Assembly (NCBI GenBank): GCA_003994795.1
Contig: AP018269.1
Coordinates: forward strand, 3,959,677-4,023,676
Direction: 5' to 3'
Length of the DNA: 64,000 bases
Source: Cylindrospermum sp. NIES-4074
Lineage (GTDB): Bacteria > Cyanobacteriota > Cyanobacteriia > Cyanobacteriales > Nostocaceae
Shown: in pieces, positions 33,709 through 41,515 of the stretch
How positions within the stretch are numbered: position 1 is the first letter of the stretch
Layout of the letters: every line of letters starts with the position of its first letter
Notes under the pieces: generated by a model
What the model saw: the letters and a program-made list of their open reading frames with translations, nothing else
What the model was told of the DNA's origin: nothing
The model's database searches: none
Position numbers and translations under genes: made by a program

Positions 33709-35178
33709 TTACTTTGTAGCAACTTCTGTTTCCATCCAAGCTTCTTGAACAAATTTGACAAGCCAATCTTTCACTCTGCGGGTGGCGCGACAGTCATCTT
33801 CATTGTAGCGTTGAATTATTTCTAGTAAGGTGCGATCGCCTGTTTCTAACCATTGATCGTACCAATAAATACATTTAGCACCGCTAGCTTCTTGATCACG
33901 CCACTCAAACCCTATCCAACGGGCGATCGCTTTTAGGGCATAGCTTTCTACGGGCAAGGCAACGCTTTGAGTTAATTGTTCATACACATCCACAAACCGA
34001 TTTAGTACGGGATTTACTGAAGAATTGGGTGTGCCATACAGCTTTGCCATCTGTTTAACTGTATCAAATTCGTAGACACAAAAATGATAAATCGGGGCTT
34101 TGGGATATTGCCAAACCAAATCTAGAAATTGTTGCCAAATTAATTTTTCGTCTGCTGGTTTTTCTGCTAAAAAAGAATAAAACTGTTCTGTATTAGCTTG
34201 CCTATCAACGACCAAAACCCCTAAGAGATAATGTAAATTTAAGTCTGGCTGGGCTTCAATATCAAAATAAAGTTCTATGGGGGCTGTGAATGTGAGATAT
34301 TCTGTTGGTAGTGGATCGGGTAAGATAAACGGGCGTTTTTCTAGTGCAGATTGAGCTTGTACTACTAGCTTTGGTGCAATTCTACCTTCAAAACCAGGTA
34401 GGTTTTCCAAGGTGGAAAGACTAGTATTAGCGAAAGATTCTAGTGTGGTGACGGAAATGGCTTGGAGTTGATTGTAGCGAACGGGTGTGATGCCTGGTAA
34501 CAGTGAGAGGTGTTGCTGGGAATGTGCGATCGCATAACAATGACTATACCAATGGCACAGATTACACTTTTGACGAGAAATAAATATCTCTGGCGCTTGG
34601 GGTGACTCGATAACTTGGGTAAATTCCTCTAGAATTTGCTGCATTTGGGGTATCCATCGGCATAAATCCACCGTATAACCCTGGTCTTTATTACGCAATA
34701 TTAACCAAGCTGTTTCGGGTGTAACTCCCTGCACCATTGTTAATGTTTGGGCATGAAATGCTACTACAACCTGATATTCCTGTTTGGGGCGCTTACCTAG
34801 TTCAATATTCACCGGCACATACATCCAATCTCCAAAATTAGATGTTCCTGGCTGTTTCATAAGTATGTCGGGACGACTCAGCAGGGTGTATTCTTCAGAA
34901 TAGGTGGTTAACAACACCCCTTTATGAATGTACTCAACCCCTTGCTGCATCAATTCTAAAGTTGCTGCTGCGCCTGCTTGCCAGTTTCTTGGTGGATAAT
35001 CTGGTTGATGATAAGTGAACTGTGTTAAGACGCTCAAATGATGGGCAATCTTGTCCTGTTGCACTTTTAGCAGCAACTCATTGATCGGATCTCGCTGACT
35101 TCTGTCACCGTGAGTATCTAAAAAAGGCCGCCGCTTACAGCGTTGATATTGTAATAGGTGTTCAGCATTAATTAACAT
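33709..35178 (-). CDS. TM0106-family RecB-like nuclease
   Basis: 489 residues. The N-terminal part (about 1-215) is RecB/Cas4-like: LLQYQRCKRRPFLD at the start, PDILMK and VNIELGKRPKQEYQ as candidate PD-(D/E)xK residues, and CNLCHWYSHC, giving a four-Cys set typical of an Fe-S cluster. A helix-hairpin-helix-like segment (LLPGITPVRYNQL, LENLPGF) follows. The C-terminal part (about 290-480) is an RNase H-like/exonuclease domain with ELYFDIEAQPD and YNEDDCRATRRVKDWL. The family is of unknown biological role and has been linked by homology to DNA repair. No Cas1, Cas2 or other Cas proteins are nearby. Confidence 0.85.
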   Translation of the reverse strand: MLINAEHLLQYQRCKRRPFLDTHGDRSQRDPINELLLKVQQDKIAHHLSVLTQFTYHQPDYPPRNWQAGAAATLELMQQGVEYIHKGVLLTTYSEEYTLLSRPDILMKQPGTSNFGDWMYVPVNIELGKRPKQEYQVVVAFHAQTLTMVQGVTPETAWLILRNKDQGYTVDLCRWIPQMQQILEEFTQVIESPQAPEIFISRQKCNLCHWYSHCYAIAHSQQHLSLLPGITPVRYNQLQAISVTTLESFANTSLSTLENLPGFEGRIAPKLVVQAQSALEKRPFILPDPLPTEYLTFTAPIELYFDIEAQPDLNLHYLLGVLVVDRQANTEQFYSFLAEKPADEKLIWQQFLDLVWQYPKAPIYHFCVYEFDTVKQMAKLYGTPNSSVNPVLNRFVDVYEQLTQSVALPVESYALKAIARWIGFEWRDQEASGAKCIYWYDQWLETGDRTLLEIIQRYNEDDCRATRRVKDWLVKFVQEAWMETEVATK

Positions 35179-35377
35179 CCTTTTAAACTAACAATAATTA
35201 GGACGATATGGGCGTAATCCGGTTCACTAAAGTTGCTGTGAGTAAAGGTGCAGCAAACCAAAATCTCAAATCCAAATAAAATTTATCAGTTGTCCTTCAT
35301 GGTAACTTGCATATAGTCAGCAGATAAAATGCTGGTTATTACTGGGTTTTAACATTTTTGGGAATTTTGAATTGCTT

Positions 35378-36538
35378 ATGACTAAGTTGCATCACCACCG
35401 AGAACAATTTCCTGCATTAGGGAATAAAACTTATTTTAACTATGGGGGACAAGGCCCCATGCCTCAAGGGGCTATGGATGCCATCACCCAAACTCAAGCA
35501 CACATCCAGCACCTCGGCCCCTTTGGAAATGAGGCTTATGGCTGGATCGTAACCCAAATTCAAGCTACTAGAGAAGCGATCGCCTCCCAGTTGCAAATCC
35601 CCTCTGCCACCATTACCCTCACAGACAATGTTACTGTAGGCTGTAATATTGCCATGTGGGGCATTGAGTGGCGTGCTGGCGACCATTTGCTGCTCTCAGA
35701 CTGCGAACACCCAGGAGTAATTGCTACTGCCCAGGAAATCAGCCGCAGATTTGCTGTAGAAGTTACTACCTGCCCCCTGATAGCAACTTTAAATGCGGGC
35801 GATCCTGTGGAAGTTATTGCCCAACATTTGCGCCCTAATACCCGCTTGGTGGTTTTAAGTCATGTCTTTTGGAATACTGGTCAAGTTTTACCACTTGACA
35901 AAATATCCAAAATATGCAGAGACAACAATTCTTTTCTCTTAGTAGATGCTGCCCAATCAGTTGGCGCCCTACCTTTAAATTTAACTGAATTAGGGGTAGA
36001 TTTCTATGCCTTCACCGGACATAAATGGTTATGTGGCCCGGCTGGTGTAGGCGGTTTGTATGTTCGCCCAGAAGCGCGGGAAAGCTTGAAACCTACGTTT
36101 ATCGGCTTAAACGGCATAGTCGTTGATAGTCAAGGACAGCCTGTGAGTTGGAAACCGGATGGATGCAGATACGAAGTGTCTACATCAGCTTCTCCGCTAT
36201 TTATTGGGTTGAAAGAGGCGATCGCCATTCATCAGCAATGGGGAACACCACAGCAACGTTATCAACAAATCCTCCATAACAGTGAATACCTCTGGCGACA
36301 GTTGACAGAGTTACCTGAAGTCAAATGTTTGCGAACTTCCCCCCCAGAAAGTGGTATTGTCTCCTTCCAACTCGCCAATCAAAAACCTTTGAAGTTGGTG
36401 CAATTTCTAGAGTCACAAAGAATTTTAACGCGGACAATTGTCAATCCTCAATGTATTCGCGTTACTGTACATTACTTGACTTTAGAATCAGAAATTGACC
36501 AATTGGTAGCAGGAGTTCAAAGTTTTTGTCAAATTTAG
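35378..36538 (+). CDS. Class V aminotransferase / cysteine desulfurase-like PLP enzyme
   Basis: 386 residues from ATG 35378; an in-frame TTG lies six bases upstream. The PLP lysine is in YAFTGHKWLCGPAGVGGLY, preceded by LLVDAAQSVGALPLNL with the cofactor-contacting Asp and Gln. The N-terminal motif TYFNYGGQGPMPQGA and LTDNVTVGCNI fit the isopenicillin-N-epimerase/cysteine-desulfurase branch of fold-type I enzymes. Without a clear catalytic Cys loop the exact reaction is not assigned. It is followed 13 bases later by a glycosyltransferase-like gene and is probably co-transcribed. Confidence 0.88.
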   Translation: MTKLHHHREQFPALGNKTYFNYGGQGPMPQGAMDAITQTQAHIQHLGPFGNEAYGWIVTQIQATREAIASQLQIPSATITLTDNVTVGCNIAMWGIEWRAGDHLLLSDCEHPGVIATAQEISRRFAVEVTTCPLIATLNAGDPVEVIAQHLRPNTRLVVLSHVFWNTGQVLPLDKISKICRDNNSFLLVDAAQSVGALPLNLTELGVDFYAFTGHKWLCGPAGVGGLYVRPEARESLKPTFIGLNGIVVDSQGQPVSWKPDGCRYEVSTSASPLFIGLKEAIAIHQQWGTPQQRYQQILHNSEYLWRQLTELPEVKCLRTSPPESGIVSFQLANQKPLKLVQFLESQRILTRTIVNPQCIRVTVHYLTLESEIDQLVAGVQSFCQI

Positions 36539-36551
36539 ATATAAATCTCAC

Positions 36552-37634
36552 ATGGAACGCCCAATTTTATATGTAGCTATCACTAATCATGCTTTTGGTC
36601 ATGCTGCCCGTACAGCATCCATAGTGGGAACAATTCAAAAGTTGTGTCCAGAAGTTTTAGTAATTTTTGTGACTACTGCCCCAAGATGGCTGCTAGAGTG
36701 CTATGTGGATGGTGATTTCATCTTGCGTCAACGGGCATTTGATTTGGGTGTGGTGCAGACAGATAGTTTGACAATGGATAAAGTAGCCACCTTAGCAAAG
36801 TTGCAAGAAATTCAAAAGCGTCAAAATTCGCTCATTGCCTCAGAAGTCAATTTTATTAGGCAAAATCGTGTAAATCTTATCTTGGCGGATATTCCCTTCC
36901 TCGCGGCTGGATTTGCTAAAACTGCCAATATCCCCTGCTGGATGATTGGTAATTTTGGTTGGGATTTTATTTATCGAGATTGGGGAGGGGAATTTATCGC
37001 CATTGCTGATTGGATTAGTGATTGGTATGGAAAATGCGATCGCCTTTTTCGTCTCCCCTTCCATGAACCAATGCAGGCTTTCCCCCAAATCACAGATGTT
37101 GGTTTAACTGGCGGTTCCCCCCGGTTTGCTGCTGATGAGTTACGCGCCACCTGGGGGATAACTGCACCGCGAGAAAAAACTATTTTGATCACTTTTGGTG
37201 GTTTGGGTTTACAGCAAGTTCCCTACGACAATCTGCGGCGGTTTCCTGATTGGCAATTTGTGGTTTTCGAGGAATCTGCACCAAATTTACATAATATTGT
37301 CAAAGTTATCAATCATCAATACCGCCCTGTGGATTTTCTGCCAATTTGTGCGAGAGTCGTTTCTAAGCCTGGTTACGGCACTTTTGCAGAAGCCACCATA
37401 TTGCAAGTACCAGTGGTAACTATCCCCCGTGATGACTTTGGGGAAGCTGCGTTTCTCTTGGAAGGGATTACGAATTATAACCACCATCAAATCCTTACCC
37501 CAACTGAGTTTTTTCAAGGAAACTGGGATTTTCTCCATGATTTACCTCAACCACCTCAGCAAAAAGATGCGATCGCTAGAAATGGGAATCAAGTTATAGC
37601 TGAAGCTGTGATCAACTATTTCCGCAGTCATTAA
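36552..37634 (+). CDS. GT-B fold glycosyltransferase-like protein
   Basis: 360 residues. The N-terminus ILYVAITNHAFGHAARTASI has the Gly-His loop typical of MurG-like and related GT-B transferases acting on nucleotide-sugars. The second Rossmann domain contains ITFGGLGLQQVP and the donor-binding segment ARVVSKPGYGTFAEATILQVPVV, where the Gly and Glu are conserved in this fold. It also recalls the N-terminal domain of plant L-arabinokinase-like proteins. It starts 13 bases after the aminotransferase gene. Substrate unknown; location cytoplasmic. Confidence 0.75.
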   Translation: MERPILYVAITNHAFGHAARTASIVGTIQKLCPEVLVIFVTTAPRWLLECYVDGDFILRQRAFDLGVVQTDSLTMDKVATLAKLQEIQKRQNSLIASEVNFIRQNRVNLILADIPFLAAGFAKTANIPCWMIGNFGWDFIYRDWGGEFIAIADWISDWYGKCDRLFRLPFHEPMQAFPQITDVGLTGGSPRFAADELRATWGITAPREKTILITFGGLGLQQVPYDNLRRFPDWQFVVFEESAPNLHNIVKVINHQYRPVDFLPICARVVSKPGYGTFAEATILQVPVVTIPRDDFGEAAFLLEGITNYNHHQILTPTEFFQGNWDFLHDLPQPPQQKDAIARNGNQVIAEAVINYFRSH

Positions 37635-37704
37635 ACTTATAATACAAATACGCATTATCCTAAAAAACTCTCTCCAGCTAGAGAATCAGCGATTATTACA
37701 ACAA

Positions 37705-38118
37705 ATGACTCACTTCCAAAAGTTACTAAAAATTTCCACCACTGGCAAATCTTTTTACAACATCACCTCAAAAATTGCCGCTATAGTTGACGAGTCGGGG
37801 GTAAAAACTGGACTTTGCACCTTATTTTTGCGCCACACCTCAGCTAGTTTAGTGATTCAAGAAAACGCCGATCCTGATGTGCTGGTGGATTTAGCTAACT
37901 TTATGGCTAAACTTGTACCAGAATCCGGTAAATATATCCATGATGCTGAAGGCCCCGATGATATGCCAGCACATATCCGCACAGCCTTAACTCACACTTC
38001 GGAACACATCCCCATTAATAACGGTCATTTGGTGCTAGGAACTTGGCAAGGAATCTATATTTGGGAACATCGCCAACGTAATCATACCAGAGAGTTGGTA
38101 GTTCATATTTCTGCATAA
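37705..38118 (+). CDS. YjbQ-family protein (UPF0047)
   Basis: 137 residues, the normal full length. Family signatures: GLCTLFLRHTSASLVIQENADP in the middle (His and Ser conserved), DDMPAHIRTALTHTSEHIPI, NGHLVLGTWQGIYIWEHR and the final REL. Members are annotated as secondary thiamine-phosphate synthases, because E. coli YjbQ can replace ThiE weakly; the physiological role is not settled. It lies 70 bases after the glycosyltransferase-like gene and may share its transcript. Confidence 0.92.
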   Translation: MTHFQKLLKISTTGKSFYNITSKIAAIVDESGVKTGLCTLFLRHTSASLVIQENADPDVLVDLANFMAKLVPESGKYIHDAEGPDDMPAHIRTALTHTSEHIPINNGHLVLGTWQGIYIWEHRQRNHTRELVVHISA

Positions 38119-38335
38119 GGATTTATCAAAGTTTGGTTAACAGTAAAGCAGAGGGTAGAGATAAACCTGGCGATAGATGATGCTGATTTTTCCAAAATCC
38201 AACAGGAATCCTAGAATAGCTTTCTGTATCTTTTTGTAACCAGAAAATTAAGTTTATTTGCAATATATTAACGGTTCTCAGGTTGACAAGATAAACTGAT
38301 GTTTATTGTCAGAACTACAGGATGTTTCAATTAAT

Positions 38336-39085
38336 ATGAAACAAAACCTAATAACTACGCATAGTTTTTGTAGTCTTGATCAAATTATCGCCCAGCAATC
38401 AGTAAGTCTATTGTCTCTAAATCCCCATAAAAATTTAATGACTAGCTTTACGGAACTGGGAAGTTTAATTTTTGAAAATACCACAGATATCCAACTAATA
38501 AGCGCCATACAGAAGACATTAGAAAGTATAGTTTATGCCCAAATGCAAAACTTTCCTGAAAATCTCTTCTGGGATTTTGATTTTATGGTTAGCAATATGC
38601 TCAAACAGGCATTGTTAAAGGAACATAGTGCTGTTGAGTTTTTAGAATCCTTTGGCGAAAAAATGGTTTTATTAACACAAATGTTTGGCATTAATACAGA
38701 TATTCATTTCCGCTATGTTCACGATTTTATATATGGTTTTGAATGGGCGAGATGGGTGCAAAAAGATCCACAAAATCGCGCAGATATAGCACCTTTCGAT
38801 TTGATTTTTTTGGATTATTTACTCAATAAAGGTAAGGAACTTTTGCAACGCATCAGTCTGAATGAGGTCACATATTATAAACTGAGTGATACAGGCTATC
38901 GCAATCCCTTTACTTTCTCTCGTGAACCTGAAGATGAACGCCTTTTATTAACTTCTCTTGCTAAAGAACAACTTATCCCAGTTGCAGCTTGGAATTGGAA
39001 TGCTCAACCTGTATGGAATAAACCTTTTCAGCAAATGCGGGAAGAGTTATCTTTAAAACTTAATATTCGCCAACAGACAACTTGA
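38336..39085 (+). CDS. Hypothetical protein, probably cytoplasmic
   Basis: 249 residues from ATG 38336; the frame extends to a TTG at 38306. No signal peptide or membrane helix is seen. The middle is helical and aromatic-rich (LFWDFDFMVSNML, IHFRYVHDFIYGFEWARWV). The C-terminal half includes NPFTFSREPEDERLLLTSL and AAWNWNAQPVWNKPF. I do not recognise the family. It stands alone, 218 bases after yjbQ. Confidence 0.7.
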   Translation: MKQNLITTHSFCSLDQIIAQQSVSLLSLNPHKNLMTSFTELGSLIFENTTDIQLISAIQKTLESIVYAQMQNFPENLFWDFDFMVSNMLKQALLKEHSAVEFLESFGEKMVLLTQMFGINTDIHFRYVHDFIYGFEWARWVQKDPQNRADIAPFDLIFLDYLLNKGKELLQRISLNEVTYYKLSDTGYRNPFTFSREPEDERLLLTSLAKEQLIPVAAWNWNAQPVWNKPFQQMREELSLKLNIRQQTT

Positions 39086-39242
39086 AACCATCCATCCATA
39101 GCTAGATATCCAGCAATCTCATATAAAATTGATAATTCGTAACTTGTACTCAGCATAATAATTACGAATTACTAATTAACTAGGCTGTCTTTAATCTTTT
39201 GCATCTATATGTAATAGGGTGAATAGCTGCCTAGAAAATCCT

Positions 39243-40031
39243 ATGAAAATTGCTGATTTAATTACCTGGTTTGAAGAATGGGCAAATCCGGCTTGGTGCG
39301 AAAGCTGGGATAATTGTGGTTGGCAGGTTGAACCAGGCGTTTTGCAGGCACAAGCACGGGTGTTGGTGTGTTTAACTCCTACTTTAGCAGTGATGCAAGA
39401 AGCGATCGCCAATAGTGCTAATTTAATTTTTGCCCATCATCCGCTGATTTTTTATCCCCCCAAGTCCCTCCGCAGTGGGGATGCGATCGCCGAAATGGTA
39501 CGATTAGCCTTTACTCATAATATCGGCATCTACAGCGCCCATACCAATTTTGACCAAGTGCAGGATGGGACTGCTGATGTTTTAGCTCAAATTTTACAAC
39601 TCAAGGAAGTTACTCCCATTGTACCTACCCAAGCAGGATTAGGATATGGGCGTGTTGGGTTGCTAGATTCTTCCGTGACATTGCAGCAATTACTCACGAT
39701 TATTCACACCCAACTAAAACCCCAAAAGTTGCTTTTGTCACCAAGTGCTGACTTACAGCAAATAATTTCGCGCGTTGCTGTTTTGGGTGGTTCTGGGGCT
39801 AATTTTATCTCAGCGGTAGTCAAAACCGGCGCCCAAGCTTATCTAACTTCTGACTGCAAGTTCCATCAGTTCCAAGAAAGCCGCGATCGCGCTTTGATTT
39901 TAATTGATGCTGGACATTATGCTACTGAACGCCCTGCTTGCGATCGCTTGGTAGGAAAATTTCAGTCTTTAAACCTAGATTGGGTGCAACTAAGTCAAAA
40001 AGATGAAGATTTCCGTCAGTTTTTTCCTTAA
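39243..40031 (+). CDS. Nif3-like dinuclear metal-centre protein (YbgI family)
   Basis: 262 residues from ATG 39243; an upstream GTG at 39219 is less likely because MKIADLITWFEEWANP is the canonical family start. Metal-binding segments are visible: FAHHPLIF (two His), SAHTNFDQV (His and Asp), and near the C-terminus DAGHYATERP (His and Glu). WDNCGWQVE near the start and VAVLGGSGANFI are also diagnostic. Family members form hexameric toroids with a two-metal site and are often annotated GTP cyclohydrolase I type 2-like; their function is debated. Normal length, standing alone. Confidence 0.9.
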   Translation: MKIADLITWFEEWANPAWCESWDNCGWQVEPGVLQAQARVLVCLTPTLAVMQEAIANSANLIFAHHPLIFYPPKSLRSGDAIAEMVRLAFTHNIGIYSAHTNFDQVQDGTADVLAQILQLKEVTPIVPTQAGLGYGRVGLLDSSVTLQQLLTIIHTQLKPQKLLLSPSADLQQIISRVAVLGGSGANFISAVVKTGAQAYLTSDCKFHQFQESRDRALILIDAGHYATERPACDRLVGKFQSLNLDWVQLSQKDEDFRQFFP

Positions 40032-40343
40032 TTAAGCATTTATGCCCTTTATCCTATTTTCTCGGCATATAAAAAATAAGTAATTTATGGATAAGTTATG
40101 TATATTTTATTCTAAATTTATAATTTATTTTCACTCAGATAATGTAAAATATTTTATGGGTAAAGTTACAGTGCTTAAGTAATTAGGTGCGTTGGCCATA
40201 GCTTTGCCATTTTAAACTTGTGATCTAAATCACAAACATCCTGTAATAAGAATCACTAGTGTTGGTGGTTCCATATCAATGTAGTGAGGGGACAAAGCAT
40301 TCACACTAGAAATAATTAAATTGCTTACTATGCCCTAACTATC
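40032..40343. other. Upstream region of the 71-residue gene, with a CRP-like site
   Basis: 312 AT-rich bases. The only clear signal is the 16-bp palindrome at 40219-40234, with a TAATAAGAAT box about 10 bases beyond. Nothing else recognised. Confidence 0.5.
40219..40234 (+). promoter_or_regulatory. Candidate CRP-family (cAMP receptor protein) binding site
   Basis: TGTGATCTAAATCACA matches the TGTGA-N6-TCACA consensus exactly. Cyanobacterial CRP homologues (SyCRP1, AnCrpA) bind this consensus. The site is 110 bases upstream of the 71-residue gene, with a possible -10 box starting at about 40244. Regulation of that gene is inferred from position only. Confidence 0.5.
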
Positions 40344-40559
40344 ATGATTCGCACACTCATTGAATCTGCTTTCCAAACTGGATGTCTTAGTGTTGAATCT
40401 GAGGGTCTACTCCATCAAGTACTGGCTACTAAGTGCTATCAGCCAGAGGATTTGGCAGATCTTGCAGCCTTATACGATGCAGTTCGAGCAGGTCGCATTA
40501 AACGAGAAGCAACCTCAAAACTGCAAATAGAATTTCCCTTATCTCCCAAAAGTCGCTAA
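40344..40559 (+). CDS. Small conserved cyanobacterial-type protein, unknown function
   Basis: 71 residues: MIRTLIESAFQTGCLSVESE, then EGLLHQVLATKCYQPEDLADLAALYDAVRAGRIKREA and a polar tail. It is helical, soluble, with two cysteines. The type (short helical protein with a PEDLADLAALYDAVRAGRI-like core) looks familiar from Nostocales genomes, where such proteins carry no name. A CRP-like palindrome lies upstream. The ATG start is clear and no other frame competes. Confidence 0.7.
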   Translation: MIRTLIESAFQTGCLSVESEGLLHQVLATKCYQPEDLADLAALYDAVRAGRIKREATSKLQIEFPLSPKSR

Positions 40560-41143
40560 TACAAGGGTCTTAGGTGACTTTATCGCTGGATTATCGATGA
40601 AAAACAGACCTGTCACCGCACTTAAAAATCTTCAGTAACAACATTAAACTCAAAACTCTTTGGCTGTTGTTGTTTAAAACCGTGAAGGTCAGCAAGAGAA
40701 TGAGTTAAGATCAAATACATTAGGGGTAAATGTCAAGCCGAGTCCCCAGACTTCCCAATAATGCCAATGATTACAAGTAGGCAACTCAAACAACCGCAAT
40801 CACAGCTTGTTTTGGAGTATTTATTATTACATAATGGTAGGAAGGACTCACCAACAGCTATTAACATGGTAAGAACAACTCCTGAATTGTTGGACTTCTA
40901 TGAAATAGAAATTCCCAAAGCAGGATAGACCCAAAAGAGATTGAGTTCCACCAGTACGGTAACTACTAAGTTTATGAGCCAATATCCCCTATATCTGACC
41001 ACTATTACTAAGTCGTTAGATTGGGTCAGGAAACGTACTTGTTCTGTACTGTGAAATTCTACCGCTTAAGGGTGTAATCTACTAGGGTAAGACCCAGATT
41101 TTGACCAGTTTAACTACGTTGTTTAAAAAGGCAGAAGCAGTAC
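40560..41143. other. Intergenic region with one possible small gene
   Basis: 584 bases. It contains a possible 55-codon frame at 40761-40928 (listed separately). The remainder has a weak repeat (AACAACATTAAAC and TTGTTGTTTAAA around 40638-40677) but nothing recognisable. The final 100 bases should hold the promoter for the 103-residue gene. Confidence 0.5.
40761..40928 (+). CDS. Possible 55-residue small protein
   Basis: An ATG-to-TAG frame on the same strand as both neighbours. The predicted protein is soluble, starts MPMITSRQLKQPQSQ, has a leucine-rich helix (LVLEYLLLHNG) and ends DFYEIEIPKAG. Composition is protein-like rather than repeat-derived, but there is no clear ribosome-binding site and no recognised family. 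It may be a small gene or a remnant. Confidence 0.3.
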   Translation: MPMITSRQLKQPQSQLVLEYLLLHNGRKDSPTAINMVRTTPELLDFYEIEIPKAG

Positions 41144-41455
41144 ATGCTACACCGCAAAATTTATCAACTGTGTTGCGATGGGCGGGAGGTATGTGTATTT
41201 TTGCGGGATCAGCAGCGCTGGATTGAGCGCGCCCGCATCCTCGATATAGAGGGGGATTTAGTGACCCTACGCTATGAAACAGAAGAAGAGGACGAGATTT
41301 GTTCTTGGGAGGAGATGGTTCGCCTTGAAAGTATTGGCGCTGTAACCCAAAAATTAGCCTCGGTGCCGCGCGGTAATGTAGAACCTCTCATGACTGAAGA
41401 TTGTCCTGAAGCCGAGCGTATCCGTAACCGTTACACTGACTCTAATCCAGAATAA
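41144..41455 (+). CDS. Small conserved cyanobacterial protein (DUF6679-like)
   Basis: 103 residues: MLHRKIYQLCCDGREVCVFL, then RWIERARILDIEGDLVTLRYETEEEDEICSWEEMVRLESIGAV and an acidic tail with CPEAERIRNRY. It has a small beta-barrel-like pattern and four cysteines, no membrane segment. I recall near-identical proteins throughout filamentous cyanobacteria under the name DUF6679, but that name is from memory. Function unknown. Confidence 0.75.
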   Translation: MLHRKIYQLCCDGREVCVFLRDQQRWIERARILDIEGDLVTLRYETEEEDEICSWEEMVRLESIGAVTQKLASVPRGNVEPLMTEDCPEAERIRNRYTDSNPE

Positions 41456-41515
41456 TTAGCACTGGATTCCCTGTTATGGGTGCTGAGTCATCAATCCTGA
41501 CTCAGTATCCCTAAC

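Noticed and set aside
33709-35178. RecB/Cas4-like nuclease as part of the CRISPR system
   Set aside because: Its full-length TM0106-type architecture with an RNase H-like domain differs from Cas4, and it lies 17 kb from the array without other cas genes.
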